Assembly (NCBI GenBank): GCA_037442205.1
Contig: JBBIQS010000011.1
Coordinates: 47,300 to 111,299 of the forward strand
Direction of reading: 5' to 3'
From: JBBIQS01 sp037442205
GTDB taxonomy: Bacteria; Myxococcota; Myxococcia; Myxococcales; UBA5297
DNA: 64,000 nt
In this document: positions 1 through 9,207 of the stretch, piece after piece
How positions within the stretch are numbered: position 1 is the stretch's first letter
Layout of the letters: each line of letters opens with the position of its first letter
Notes under the pieces: generated by a model
Told to the model about the DNA's origin: nothing
Seen by the model: only the letters and a program-made list of their open reading frames with translations
Databases searched by the model: none
Translations under genes and position numbers: made by a program

Positions 1-1
1 G

Positions 2-433
2 ATCCCGAGCTTGTTCGCGATCCTGGTGACCTTCCTGGTGATGCGGCTGATCGGCATCCCCTTGAACGTGGCCACCATCCTCATCGCCACCACCGTGCTC
101 GGCACCACCGAGAACGACCAGATCCACTTCTTCCACCACTATCAGGAGGCGCGGAAGCGCGGGGCCGGGGCCGAAGAGGCGCTGCGCCACACCCTGCGGG
201 TCTCAGGCCACGCCATCGTCTACGCCACCGTGATCAATGCCGGCGGCTTCCTGGCGCTGACCTTCTCGATGTTCCCGCCGATGCGGCAGTTCGGCATCGT
301 CACCAGCATCGCCTTCGCGCTGTCGATGCTCGCCGACTTCACCGCGCTGCCGGCGGCGCTTTGGCTGCTGATGCGCGAGCGGCCAGAGGGCGAACCCCGG
401 GAGGCGAGCCCCTCAACGCCGGAGGCCGCGTGA
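2..433 (+). CDS. RND/MMPL-family transporter, C-terminal end (partial)
   Basis: The reading frame is open from the first bases of the window, so this is the 3' end of a longer gene. The 143 visible residues look like the last membrane helices of an RND/MMPL-type exporter. They show a hydrophobic segment, a short polar turn with GTTENDQIHF, then an amphipathic stretch (HHYQEARKRGAGAEEALRHT), and two more hydrophobic helices with the FGIVTSIAFALSMLADF pattern typical of the final RND helices. The charged tail after about residue 125 is cytoplasmic in this family. Substrate cannot be told. The TTG at position 11 is an internal leucine codon, not a start. Family assignment is by motif recognition only. 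Confidence 0.75.
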   Translation: MPSLFAILVTFLVMRLIGIPLNVATILIATTVLGTTENDQIHFFHHYQEARKRGAGAEEALRHTLRVSGHAIVYATVINAGGFLALTFSMFPPMRQFGIVTSIAFALSMLADFTALPAALWLLMRERPEGEPREASPSTPEAA

Positions 434-512
434 GGCGAGCGGCGATGCTGCCGCATTCTTGATTCCCGGGTTCAAAAGAGCTGGAGCTTCCCGCCGGGAA
501 AGGAGCACCCCG

Positions 513-872
513 ATGCCTGTCGAGCTGGACGAGCTGTGCCGGGACGAGTGGGTGGTCCAAGGCGTCCCGGAAATCCGCCTGCGCTTCCGCAAGGACGGCT
601 CGGGGTACTACGACCGGAAGAGTCCGGGGAAAGTCCTTCACGAGAAGCTGCTGTTCCGCGTCGATGATTAGCTGCGTCTCAAGCTGGCGCACGCCCGCTC
701 TTGGATCGCGCTGGAGGCGGCGATTCGGCCCGGCAAGGCGGCGGCGAACGCGCGCTTCGGGCGGCGCGTGCTGATGCTCAGTGGCGATCCCTACGCGCGC
801 GGGGTTGAGGACCTGCCCGGCGAGCCGATGGTGCTACTGAGTGACGCCGGCGCGGAGCTGCCCGCCAGCTGA
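513..872 (+). pseudogene. Small gene of unknown function interrupted by an in-frame TAG
   Basis: An ATG at 513 follows a clear ribosome site (AAAGGAG, 7 nt spacing) and opens a frame of 52 residues ending in TAG at 669-671. The same frame then stays open for 66 more codons to TGA at 870-872, and 58 of these 66 codons end in G or C, the codon signature of real genes here. The simplest reading is one 118-codon gene with a nonsense mutation or a sequencing error. A true 52-residue product is also possible. The N-terminal part is rich in charged residues with no signal peptide. I do not recognise the family. TAG is a normal stop elsewhere in the window, for example in the kinase gene ending at 11337. 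Confidence 0.45.
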
Positions 873-905
873 CTGGCGAGGCTGCCCGAGCTCTCCACCG
901 CTCTC

Positions 906-1808
906 CTACTTCGGAAAGACCTGGCTCTCGTCCTTGAAGGTGAGCGCCACCGGCAGCGGCCCGCTGCGGAGCACCGCCGCCAGCCGGCGCGCCTCGAGCT
1001 GGCGGGCGGTCTTGTCGGCGCCGCTCGAGACGGTCACCGTGGCCTTGCCCTCGGTGGCGGTCTGCATGACCACGGTGACGTCGGCGATCTTGCCGTCGAG
1101 CACCGCCGCCACCTTGCGGCCGAAGGCGCGCTTGGTCAGGTCCTTGTACTTGGTGGCGCCGGCCTCTGAGAAGGTGAGCGCCACCTCCGGCGGCAGGTAC
1201 TGATCCTCGGGCGCGCTGGCGCCCTTGATCGACTCCTCGGTGATCGTCGGCGCCTTGGCCACGAACAGCCGCACGTTCTTGATGCCCGGGTCGACTACCA
1301 GCATCGCGTCGGCCGGCAGGGTCACCTGGGCGGCGTGCTTGCGCGCGATCTCCTCAGACGCCGCCTCGATGAAATAGGCCCCGTGCTGTCCGCCGTTGGC
1401 GTCGGCCCAGCTATCGCGCTCGACGCTGGCCTCTTCCTCGGGCAGCTTGCCGGTCAGCTCGCGCAGCGCCGCGCCGTCGTCGATCTCGCGCAACTCCAGC
1501 TTGCCCACCGGCGCCACCACCGCCTTGGCCGCGGCGATGGTCTCGGCGGAGGGCTTGCCCGGCAGCCCGACCTTGAGCTCCTGGCCATCGGCCTTCACCA
1601 CCGCCGTCACCTTGATCGACTTGAGCCGCTCGACCACCACCTTGCGCGCGGCCTGCACCAATTCGGTGGCTCGCGCCTCGCCCGTCCCGGCAGGCAGCGC
1701 CGCGGCGAAGGTCAGCTCCACTCCGCCCTTGCTCATGTCCGGCGCTTTCTTGCTGCAGCCGAACGCCAGCACCACCGCCAAGATCATCGAGTTGCGCGAA
1801 AGACGCAT
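906..1808 (-). CDS. Lipoprotein with SecD-like periplasmic domain
   Basis: This 300-residue protein starts at the ATG of MRLSRNSM, chosen because it opens a lipoprotein signal (hydrophobic stretch ending LAFGC, with Cys as the lipid attachment site). The body resembles the large periplasmic (P1) region of SecD. It has a first alpha/beta unit with VVERLKSIKV and LPGKPSAETIAAA, a middle segment containing EVALTFSEAGATKYKDLT, and a C-terminal block ending RRLAAVLRSGPLPVALTF, which matches the pre-helix signature of SecD. None of the six SecD membrane helices is present. It may therefore be a stand-alone lipid-anchored periplasmic relative rather than a translocase subunit. Its co-oriented upstream neighbour is the M1-type peptidase, 68 nt away. 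Confidence 0.7.
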   Translation of the reverse strand: MRLSRNSMILAVVLAFGCSKKAPDMSKGGVELTFAAALPAGTGEARATELVQAARKVVVERLKSIKVTAVVKADGQELKVGLPGKPSAETIAAAKAVVAPVGKLELREIDDGAALRELTGKLPEEEASVERDSWADANGGQHGAYFIEAASEEIARKHAAQVTLPADAMLVVDPGIKNVRLFVAKAPTITEESIKGASAPEDQYLPPEVALTFSEAGATKYKDLTKRAFGRKVAAVLDGKIADVTVVMQTATEGKATVTVSSGADKTARQLEARRLAAVLRSGPLPVALTFKDESQVFPK

Positions 1809-1876
1809 GGTCGCCTCCAGGGGCGCACCTTGTACCACGAGAGTTGACCGGAGAGGGATTCCCACTCCCCGACAAT

Positions 1877-3778
1877 TCAGTGGAGCAGGTCGAGGGCGTC
1901 GCCCGGATTGAAGGGCGCCCCGGCCGGCGCCTCACCCGAGTCGCCGAGCCCGGCTCCCAGCAGGGAGCGCAGCAGGTCGCGTGCGCTCAGGCCGGTGCCG
2001 GCCAGCGCCTCGTCGAGCTGCCGGGCCTGCTCCTCGCCTAGTACCTGCGAAACGACCTCGTTGCCGGTGGGATCGATCTTGAGGTCCTCGTCGCCATGGG
2101 CCTGCTCGAAGTAGCGACGGGCCAGCGAGGCCACCGGTGCGCCCGGCCCGCAGCCGACTTCGAGGGCAGCGACCCAGTCGCTTCGGCTGACGCGCTTGAA
2201 GGCGGAGGCTTCGATCGCCGCGCGCAGGCAGCGGTCGAAGCGGGCGTCGCCCAGCTTCTTGCGCAGCGCCGGGTAGAAGTAGGGTGCCTTGCCGTAGACC
2301 AGCGCCGCGTACTCCATCGGCGAGCGGAAGGCGCTCAACGGGCGCGCGGCGCTGCCATCGACCCCGCCCAGCGTGCGGTAGAGGGCGTAGTTCATGCGGG
2401 CGTTGCCGGCCAGAGCCTTGCGCGCCGCCTCCGGCCCCTCGGTCAGCTCGACGAAGCGCCCCGCCGCGTACTGTGCCAGCGGCTCGTCTACCACCGCGTC
2501 GCGCTGGTTGTCGTTGCCGACCAATCCCGCGAAGTACTGGTGGGCGACCTCGTGGGCGGTGGTGAAGCGCAGCATCTCGGCGATGGCGGCGCTGGCCTCG
2601 CTCTTTCGGGTGGGCGCCGATGTCCCGGCCGATTCCTCGCCGGTGAGCCCCTTGAGTTGGCCGCCCAGCGTCCCCAGCAGGCGCATCAGCGTGCCCAGCC
2701 GGCTCTGGCTCTGGTCGGGCGGGCGATAGAGCATGCCGGAGACCAGCGCCAGCCCGGTGAACTCGGCGCCGCCGGCGCCGCCGACCAGGGTCGCCTCCAC
2801 CAGCTCGAGCTGAGGATAGGGGTAGGGGCCGAAGAGCTTCTCGTAGGAGGTCAGCGAGGCGCAGCCGGCCTCGAGCACCGCCTGGGCCCCGGCGGCGTCG
2901 CGGGCCAGCGCGGTGCTGACCACCTTGGTGGCTCCGGTGGCGCAGGAGGATTGGGCGAAATCGCGGCTGGCGACCACCACCAGCTCGCGGCGCAGCGCAC
3001 CTTCGGCGCGGATCACCTGGGCGCCATCGGATGCAGGCTGCGGAGGCTGCTGGACCAGATCGCTGACCGCGGTCACGCCCTTGGGCAGCACCAGGCGCAC
3101 CCGGTAGTTGGCGACTTCGACTGACTCGGGGTCGCCTACTCGCGCCGGTGGCCCGACCTGGAAGGCGCCGTCGCGAAAGGGCGCCAGCAGCGGCAGGGGA
3201 GAGGCCAGGGTGAGGATGCCGTCGCCCTTGCCGAGCAATCCGTAATCGGCGGTGCTTCCCGGGCCCAGGCCGCCCATCATCGACATCGCCTGCTCGTAGA
3301 CGTCGTTGGAGCCGGCGGCGAGCGCGCGCAGGCTGCCCCGATAGCGCAGCTGGACCCGCAGCCACTCCTTGGGCGCCAGCGGCCGCTCCAGCTTGAGGAT
3401 CGCCAGCGCGGGCCGGGGCGTGTCGAGCGTCGCCGCCGGGCCGAGCTCGGAGCGGGCCTGGGTCACGGTCAGGACCCCGGCCTGATCTCCGGGGCGCGCT
3501 CCCAGCTCCAGCGCGGCGTTGGGGTGCAGCAGCAGCGGCAGCTCGCTCAGCGGTCTACCGGTGAGGTTGCGGTAGTGCAGGCGCAGGCGGCCCTCGAAGG
3601 TGCCGCTGGCGTCGTCGAGCGCCAGGTCGAGCTCGTAGAGCGGCAGATCGCCCAGCGGCGCCCCGAGGCGGCTCTCGGCGGCAGCCACCGCCCAGGGCCG
3701 CACCGTTCCCGGGAGGGCCTGCAGCGGGTAGCCGGAGGGCTCTGCGGCCAGCAGCGTCAGCACCAGGGCATAGGGCAT
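1877..3778 (-). CDS. M1-family-like zinc metallopeptidase, exported
   Basis: The protein is 633 residues with an N-terminal hydrophobic export signal. The ATG at 3778 is preferred over a TTG five codons upstream because it has GGAGG five or six nt ahead. The zinc site is HEVAH (about residues 409-413) followed after exactly 18 residues by Glu in VVDEPLAQY, the HExxH-x18-E spacing of gluzincins of clan MA. The exopeptidase GxMEN loop appears only as GGAEFTGL, so the substrate end differs from classical aminopeptidases. The N-terminal third is beta-rich, as in M1 enzymes. It probably cleaves peptides in the periplasm or at the surface. A hairpin terminator separates it from the gene upstream. 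Confidence 0.8.
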   Translation of the reverse strand: MPYALVLTLLAAEPSGYPLQALPGTVRPWAVAAAESRLGAPLGDLPLYELDLALDDASGTFEGRLRLHYRNLTGRPLSELPLLLHPNAALELGARPGDQAGVLTVTQARSELGPAATLDTPRPALAILKLERPLAPKEWLRVQLRYRGSLRALAAGSNDVYEQAMSMMGGLGPGSTADYGLLGKGDGILTLASPLPLLAPFRDGAFQVGPPARVGDPESVEVANYRVRLVLPKGVTAVSDLVQQPPQPASDGAQVIRAEGALRRELVVVASRDFAQSSCATGATKVVSTALARDAAGAQAVLEAGCASLTSYEKLFGPYPYPQLELVEATLVGGAGGAEFTGLALVSGMLYRPPDQSQSRLGTLMRLLGTLGGQLKGLTGEESAGTSAPTRKSEASAAIAEMLRFTTAHEVAHQYFAGLVGNDNQRDAVVDEPLAQYAAGRFVELTEGPEAARKALAGNARMNYALYRTLGGVDGSAARPLSAFRSPMEYAALVYGKAPYFYPALRKKLGDARFDRCLRAAIEASAFKRVSRSDWVAALEVGCGPGAPVASLARRYFEQAHGDEDLKIDPTGNEVVSQVLGEEQARQLDEALAGTGLSARDLLRSLLGAGLGDSGEAPAGAPFNPGDALDLLH

Positions 3779-3852
3779 GGCGACCCTCCGCAAGAGCAGC
3801 TGCGATGCACCATACCGCGGCAGGCGCGCGGAATCGCGGGGCTGCCAAAAGG

Positions 3853-3892
3853 GACGGCCGGCTCTCCTCGCGCAGAGGGAGAACCGGCCGTC
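3853..3892 (-). terminator. Hairpin terminator after the 3915-4583 gene
   Basis: GACGGCCGG and CCGGCCGTC form a 9-bp perfect stem with further TCTCC/GGGAGA pairing inside. On the minus strand it is followed by a short T run (CCTTTTGG). It lies 22 nt after the stop of the 222-residue gene and before the peptidase start. Confidence 0.65.
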
Positions 3893-3914
3893 GCAGACTC
3901 GGAAGGAAGGAGCG

Positions 3915-4583
3915 CTACTTGATGGTGATCGGGCCTGCGTACTGGGTCAGTCCGGCGATGCCGCCGGTGCGGCAGAGATAGAAGCTGGTGGCCTTGTTGG
4001 GATCGCCCTGGGGCGCGGTCGGGGTCAGCGCGCCGACCGGGATGAAGGCGGTGTACTTGAAGCCGTCGGGGTGCTTCTCGCCGAAGAGCGGAACCTGCAC
4101 CATCCTCGTGCCCAGCGGCAGGCTGTTGTTCCACTTCAGGTTGCCCTTGCCCAGCGCCTGGTTGGTCAGCTTGATCAGCTTGTCGGTGGTGGCCTGGGTC
4201 ACGCCGTTGTTCGAGGCCGGCTTGGCGCCCAGCGCGTCCTTCAGGTGCCCGAGCATGGTGGTGTAGGCCTTGTCGGCCTTGGGATTGCCCTTGAGGTACT
4301 TCTCCAGCGACGAAGCCAGGCTCTTGATCTCGGCCTTGAGCATTGGGCGCTCAGCCTCGGCCGGCTTCATGAACATGTGGCTGGAGACGACGAGCTTGCC
4401 GCTGGCGCCGTCGTAGCGAACGTTGGCCGACATCGACTTGTTGAGCTCGCCCTCCATCTTCAGCGTGCCGTCCTTGGAGTGCGCGATCTTCGTCGGCAGG
4501 TAGGTGGCGAAGTTCAGGGCGGTGGTCTTCGAAGCAGCAGGCGCAGCAGCGGCGGTGGCGCCGCCAATCTTCCCCACAGTCAT
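3915..4583 (-). CDS. Conserved-looking hypothetical protein (222 aa)
   Basis: I do not recognise this family. The ATG at 4583 has a strong ribosome site (GGAGAGG, 3 nt spacer region CCA) and the frame ends in TAG just before a hairpin terminator, so it is a single-gene unit. The N-terminus is low-complexity Ala-rich (residues 9-20) without a signal sequence. The middle (residues 75-150) is helical and Lys-rich, and the C-terminal third is Pro/Gly-rich with a beta character (VPLFGEKHPDGFKYTAFIPV). A cytoplasmic or filament-associated protein is possible, but nothing in the sequence decides this. It sits directly downstream of ftsY on the same strand. Confidence 0.65.
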   Translation of the reverse strand: MTVGKIGGATAAAAPAASKTTALNFATYLPTKIAHSKDGTLKMEGELNKSMSANVRYDGASGKLVVSSHMFMKPAEAERPMLKAEIKSLASSLEKYLKGNPKADKAYTTMLGHLKDALGAKPASNNGVTQATTDKLIKLTNQALGKGNLKWNNSLPLGTRMVQVPLFGEKHPDGFKYTAFIPVGALTPTAPQGDPNKATSFYLCRTGGIAGLTQYAGPITIK

Positions 4584-4717
4584 TGGCCTCTCCTCGTGTT
4601 CGGGCGAGCCGTCGCTGGCTTCCCCCGGTTTCGCGGCATTATCTGGCGGGCGGAGGCGGCAGTTGCGTCCGCTGGCAGGGTTTGTGAAATGGCTAGTGTT
4701 GTCGCCTGGTTGGCAGC

Positions 4718-6334
4718 CTAGGCGAACAGCGCTTCGACGAACTCCTGGGGCGAGAAGCCCTTGAGATCGCCCACTGCCTCGCCGATGCCCACGTAGCGCA
4801 CCGGCAGCTTGAGCTCGCCGCAGATGCCGATCACCACTCCGCCCTTGGCGGTTCCGTCGAGCTTGGTGAGGACGATGCCGTCCACCCCCACCGCGCCGTG
4901 GAATTCGCGGGCCTGGGCCACGGCGTTCTGGCCGATGGTGGCGTCGAGCACGATCAGCGTCTCGTGCGGCGAGCCAGGCAGGGCCTTCTCCATCACCCGC
5001 TTCACGCGCTTGAGCTCTTCCATCAGCGGGGCCTTGGTGTGCAGGCGACCGGCGGTGTCGCAGATCACCATGTCGTAGCCCTCGTCCCTGCCGCGCTTGA
5101 TGGCGTCGAAGATCACCGCGCCCGGATCGCTGCCCTCCTTGCCCTTGACCACCGGGGCGTTGGCGCGCTGTCCCCACACCTCGAGCTGCTCGGTGGCCGC
5201 GGCGCGGAAGGTGTCGCCGGCGGCCAGCAGCACCTTCTTGCCCTGGCTGGTCAGCTGCGCCGCCAGCTTGCCGATGGTGGTGGTCTTCCCCGAGCCGTTC
5301 ACTCCGACCACCATCAGCACGTAGGGCTTGTGGGCCGACCAGTCGCGCTTGCCGTCGAGGTTGACCAGCCGCTGCACCTCGCCGCGCATGGCGTCCTTGA
5401 GCTTCTCGGCGTCGGCCAGGTCCTTGGCCCGCACCTTCTGGCGGGCGAAGTCGAGCAGCTCGGTGGCGGTCTTGACCCCGATGTCGGCGCTGAACAGCAC
5501 CTCCTCCAGCTCGCCCAGCACCGACTCGTCCACGGCGCGGTTGCGGCCCAGCAGGTTGTTCAGGCCGGCCATGAAGCCGCCGCGGGTCTTGGACAGCCCC
5601 TCGGCCAGGGTGCGGCCGGCCTGGGCGGCGATCTTCTTCTTCTCCTCCTCCTCGAGGCGGCGGCGCTCGGCCTCCTCCTGCTCGGCCTTGAGGCGGGCCT
5701 CCTCCTCCTCTCGACGCTTGGCCTCCTCGGCCTCGAGCCGGCGGCGCTCCTTCTCTTCGGCCTCGCGGGCCTTGCGCTGGCGGTACTCCTCCTTCTTGCG
5801 CTCCTCCTCCTCTGCCCGGCGGCGCTGCTCTTCCTCCTCGGCCTTCTTCTGGGCTGCCTCCGCCTCCTCGCGGGCCTTGGCGGCGGAGACCTTGGCGGCC
5901 TCGGCTTCGGCGAGCTTCTCCTTGTGCTCGCGCGCTTCTTCGGCGAGCCGCTTGGCGGCCAGGCGCGCCTCTTCCGCGGCCTTGGCCGCCTGCTCGGCTT
6001 CGAGCTCGGCCTGAGTCTTCTCGACCGGCTTCTCGACCGGGCGCTCGCGGCGCGGCGCCGGCTTCTCCTCAGGGGGAGCGAGGGGAGGCGCCTCGATTCG
6101 CTCCTTGGCCTCGAGCTGCTTTCGCGCCGTCGGCTCCTCCATCTCCTTGCGGCGGCGGGCGCGCTGCCTGGCCAGCGCGAAGAGGAAGAGCGCGACCAGC
6201 AGGGCGGCGATGCCGGCGCCGATGTAGACGCCCGGCCCGGCCTCGGTCGAGGAGGGAGCGGGAACCGGCTGAGTGGTGAGCGGCTTGCCCGGAGTGGGAG
6301 CGGGGGAGGGAGTGGCGGGCGCTTGTTCGGCCAT
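4718..6334 (-). CDS. ftsY: Signal recognition particle receptor FtsY
   Basis: FtsY is the SRP receptor GTPase that docks ribosome-SRP complexes at the membrane for co-translational insertion. The C-terminal NG domain shows G1 GVNGSGKTTT (about residues 344-353), G3 DTAGR and the TKLDGTAKGG motif, ending in LKGFSPQEFVEALF. The 538-residue product begins at the ATG of MAEQAPATP. Before the NG domain it has a Pro-rich leader, a transmembrane helix (about residues 35-55, GAGIAALLVALFLFALA) and roughly 140 residues of Glu/Arg/Lys/Ala-rich coiled coil. The N-terminal anchor replaces the soluble acidic A domain of E. coli FtsY and is known from other deltaproteobacteria. Identity is certain from the G motifs. 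Confidence 0.97.
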   Translation of the reverse strand: MAEQAPATPSPAPTPGKPLTTQPVPAPSSTEAGPGVYIGAGIAALLVALFLFALARQRARRRKEMEEPTARKQLEAKERIEAPPLAPPEEKPAPRRERPVEKPVEKTQAELEAEQAAKAAEEARLAAKRLAEEAREHKEKLAEAEAAKVSAAKAREEAEAAQKKAEEEEQRRRAEEEERKKEEYRQRKAREAEEKERRRLEAEEAKRREEEEARLKAEQEEAERRRLEEEEKKKIAAQAGRTLAEGLSKTRGGFMAGLNNLLGRNRAVDESVLGELEEVLFSADIGVKTATELLDFARQKVRAKDLADAEKLKDAMRGEVQRLVNLDGKRDWSAHKPYVLMVVGVNGSGKTTTIGKLAAQLTSQGKKVLLAAGDTFRAAATEQLEVWGQRANAPVVKGKEGSDPGAVIFDAIKRGRDEGYDMVICDTAGRLHTKAPLMEELKRVKRVMEKALPGSPHETLIVLDATIGQNAVAQAREFHGAVGVDGIVLTKLDGTAKGGVVIGICGELKLPVRYVGIGEAVGDLKGFSPQEFVEALFA

Positions 6335-6502
6335 GTGCAGAGCGATCCTGAGGGAATATCGAGCCTTTACATCGCTCGAGAGGACGGTTCCGAACACTCG
6401 AGCGGGCGCCTTTATAGGCGATCTGGCGCCCTGTCGCATCCGAAGCGAGGGCGCGCGGCACTTTGCTCAAGAGAGGCGAGGTGGGCTAGTTTGCTGCCCG
6501 CC

Positions 6503-7078
6503 ATGGCTCGACGCGACCTGTTGGCCCTCCTCTCCTGCCTCGCCGCCGCCGCGCTCTGCTCGTGCATCGAGCGCCCGGTTTCGATTCGCAACCAGCGCGA
6601 TCGCTTCGATCGCAGCGCGCTCTCGGACGTCGTCTCCAACCAGGCGCCCACTCCGATGCGGCGGGTGGGGGCGATCTTCGGCGACGACGTCGAGCTCTAC
6701 GGCGTGGACTGGTCCCCGGCCCGCCCCAAGCCCGGCGACCAGGTCCAGGTGACCTACTATTTCCGGGTCATCGACGAGACCGAGGAGAACTACAAGGTCT
6801 TCGTCCACGTCGACGACCACGCCGGCCATGCCGAGCGCATCAACGCCGACCACTGGGCGGCCCAGGAGCGCTACCCGCTGAAGATGTGGCGGCGCGGCGA
6901 GTTCGTGCGCGACACCTGGAGCTTCAAGATCCCCAAGTGGTTCGACGGCGAGGCCCTCGACCTGTGGACGGGCTTCTATCCGCCGGGCAAGGACGATCGC
7001 TGGCCGCTCAGCAACAAGGGCGAAGTCACCAACGATGGCCAGAATCGGGTGTTGGCGGCCTCGCTGCCGACCCGCTGA
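6503..7078 (+). CDS. Lipoprotein with beta-sandwich domain
   Basis: This 191-residue lipoprotein starts at ATG 6503 and has a signal ending in LCSC. It is divergent from ftsY. After a polar linker (residues 25-50) a single domain runs from about residue 55 to the end. It contains VTYYFRVIDETEENYKVFVH, a polar turn and W(R)RGEFVRDTWSFKIP. This pattern is familiar from the beta-sandwich tail attached to some PMT-type membrane glycosyltransferases and TPR proteins, where it may bind sugars or lipids. Here it stands alone. Function is not known; the fold statement is inference from the pattern of hydrophobic strands and conserved aromatic residues. Confidence 0.75.
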   Translation: MARRDLLALLSCLAAAALCSCIERPVSIRNQRDRFDRSALSDVVSNQAPTPMRRVGAIFGDDVELYGVDWSPARPKPGDQVQVTYYFRVIDETEENYKVFVHVDDHAGHAERINADHWAAQERYPLKMWRRGEFVRDTWSFKIPKWFDGEALDLWTGFYPPGKDDRWPLSNKGEVTNDGQNRVLAASLPTR

Positions 7079-7160
7079 GCCCGCTCAGTCCTGGAGCGCC
7101 CCTCGACTCCGCTGCGCTCCGCTCGGAGCGAGCGGATTGCCGCGTCTCCAGGGCGGCAAC

Positions 7161-8366
7161 CTAGGTCGGCGGCGGCTGGCTCTTGCGACGCAGGCGTGAG
7201 GCGAGCTTGCCCAGCTCGGGATCGCCCGGGAAGAGCACCTGGGCCGCCTCGCAGGCCCACAGCGCCTCCTTGACCCGGCCGGCGCGCTCCAGCAGCTGCG
7301 CCAGGTGCAGCCGCGGCGCAGGATCCGACGGCGCCAGGTGGATGGCCGCGCCCAGCCGCTCCTCGGCCAGCTCCATGTTCTCGCCCAGCCGCAGATAGAG
7401 CCGCGCCGCCTCGCGATGGTAGAGCGCGCGGTTGGGATCCAGGCGGATGGCGTCCTCGACCAGCTTGAGCGCCTCGTGCGGCTGGCTCTCGGCGAGCGGC
7501 TCGGCGGTGCGGAACAGCCCGCGGGCCTTGTCCACCCCCGCCAGCTCGGTGGCCCGCAGCTCGGCGGTCTTGATCAGCTGATCGTCGGGCTTGAGCTCAC
7601 GCGCCTGGCGTAGATCGAGCAGGGCGCGCTCGTACTTGCCGGTCTCCAGCTTCTCCAGACCGCGCAGGTAGAGTTCCTGGGCCCGGTCGATCTCAGGGCC
7701 AGCAGCCGGCTGCGGCTCGGCCACGGGCCCGCCGAGCGAGCGCAGGGCCTGCTTCTGGGCATCGGTGAGCCCGGCCAGCCGGAGCGCCAGCCCCCGCTTG
7801 CCCGCGATTCGGATGGAAGGGTCGGCGACTGCCAGCAACGTCAGCTCGCCGGGCGGCTGCCCGAAGGTGAGCGAGACCGGCGTGCTGGCGGGAAGCTGGG
7901 GGGCGCCCTCGATGAAGCCGATCCCACGGGAGAGCGCCGAGGAGGCGAATGCCGCCAGCGCGCTGCGGTCGAGGTCCGGGTGCACCTGCAGCGGCCGGTC
8001 GGGAGCCTCTCCGGCGAGCAGGGTGAGGGCCAGGTCGAAGTCGATCGGCTTGGCGAGGCAGGCCAGCGCCTTGCCGGCCTGCACTGCGGCCTCGACCTTG
8101 GCGTCGATGTGGCCGCTCATCAGCACCACCCGCGGCGGGCTGGGCAGCCGGCACAGCTCCTCCAGTGCCGACAGGCCGTCGACCTCGGGCATCCAGACGT
8201 CGAGCAACACCCCGTCGATGCCGCCGGCTCGAACCCGGGCCAGGCCGTCGAGCGCCGAGAAGACCGCTTCGATGTGGCAGTCGCGGCGCGAGAGCAGCGC
8301 TCGCGCCGCCCGGACCAGCGCCGGGTCGTCGTCGATGATCAGGATGTTGAGTGGGGCTTCGCGCAT
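7161..8366 (-). CDS. Response regulator: receiver, PilZ-like domain, TPR repeats
   Basis: The 401-residue protein begins with a receiver domain (residues 6-120). Acidic pocket IDDDP, phospho-acceptor Asp in LLDVWMPEVDG, the LMSGH loop and Lys in LAKPIDF are all present, so it should be phosphorylated by a partner histidine kinase. The middle (about 125-210) resembles the PilZ-type domain common in myxobacterial paralogs, although the RxxxR c-di-GMP signature is not visible. The C-terminal 170 residues are tetratricopeptide helices (YLRGLEKLETGKYERALLDL and onward). The start at MREAPLN is chosen to place the receiver at the N-terminus; an ATG 19 codons upstream lacks a ribosome site. No kinase gene is adjacent. 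Confidence 0.8.
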   Translation of the reverse strand: MREAPLNILIIDDDPALVRAARALLSRRDCHIEAVFSALDGLARVRAGGIDGVLLDVWMPEVDGLSALEELCRLPSPPRVVLMSGHIDAKVEAAVQAGKALACLAKPIDFDLALTLLAGEAPDRPLQVHPDLDRSALAAFASSALSRGIGFIEGAPQLPASTPVSLTFGQPPGELTLLAVADPSIRIAGKRGLALRLAGLTDAQKQALRSLGGPVAEPQPAAGPEIDRAQELYLRGLEKLETGKYERALLDLRQARELKPDDQLIKTAELRATELAGVDKARGLFRTAEPLAESQPHEALKLVEDAIRLDPNRALYHREAARLYLRLGENMELAEERLGAAIHLAPSDPAPRLHLAQLLERAGRVKEALWACEAAQVLFPGDPELGKLASRLRRKSQPPPT

Positions 8367-8548
8367 CGGCGTCTCGGGTCCTCGCGCCCGCCCTGGGCGG
8401 AGCGGCTCTCCGGCCATCAGCATCTGCCCGGCCGAAGGGCCCGCGAGGGGCCCGACGATAGCCGGTTTCGACGACCTCGGCCAAGCTGAGGTGCGGCGCC
8501 CGGTGGGTGCGGCGCCACCCGGGGCGCGAGGCGGCCGCGGGAAAAAAT

Positions 8549-8921
<373 letters not shown>

Positions 8922-9207
8922 GTCGCCAATGTAACACGCGGCGGCGCCCGCGTCCGGTCAGCGTTGCTTTTCTCAGGAGATTCGGTCCAGTGCCACCACC
9001 GTGCGCTGCCGAGGGACGCTGCCCTGCCTGGACGAGCATCTCAGCAGTCCCTCCTCCTCGCATCCCCATGGCTGGCGGGCGGACGAGGGCGTGGAGAAGA
9101 ACTGGGCGCAGGTGGCGGCTCTCCTCAGCTTCCAGCAGCAGGAGGCGGTCGCGGCGCCGATTGGCGCCTGGCGTTCGCGGACCGAGGTATGAGGCGGCGG
9201 GGCTGCG

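Noticed and set aside
669..671. Pyrrolysine or programmed readthrough at the TAG
   Set aside because: TAG ends other genes here normally and no pyl genes or stimulatory structure are visible; mutation or sequencing error is simpler.
4584..5177. Upstream extension of the 222-residue minus-strand gene
   Set aside because: It reads ftsY in the wrong frame and is Arg/Gly-rich; ATG 4583 has a strong ribosome site.
4898..6502. Plus-strand extension of the lipoprotein frame across ftsY
   Set aside because: The stretch is the Leu-rich antisense of the FtsY coiled coil; the lipoprotein begins at ATG 6503 with a signal peptide.
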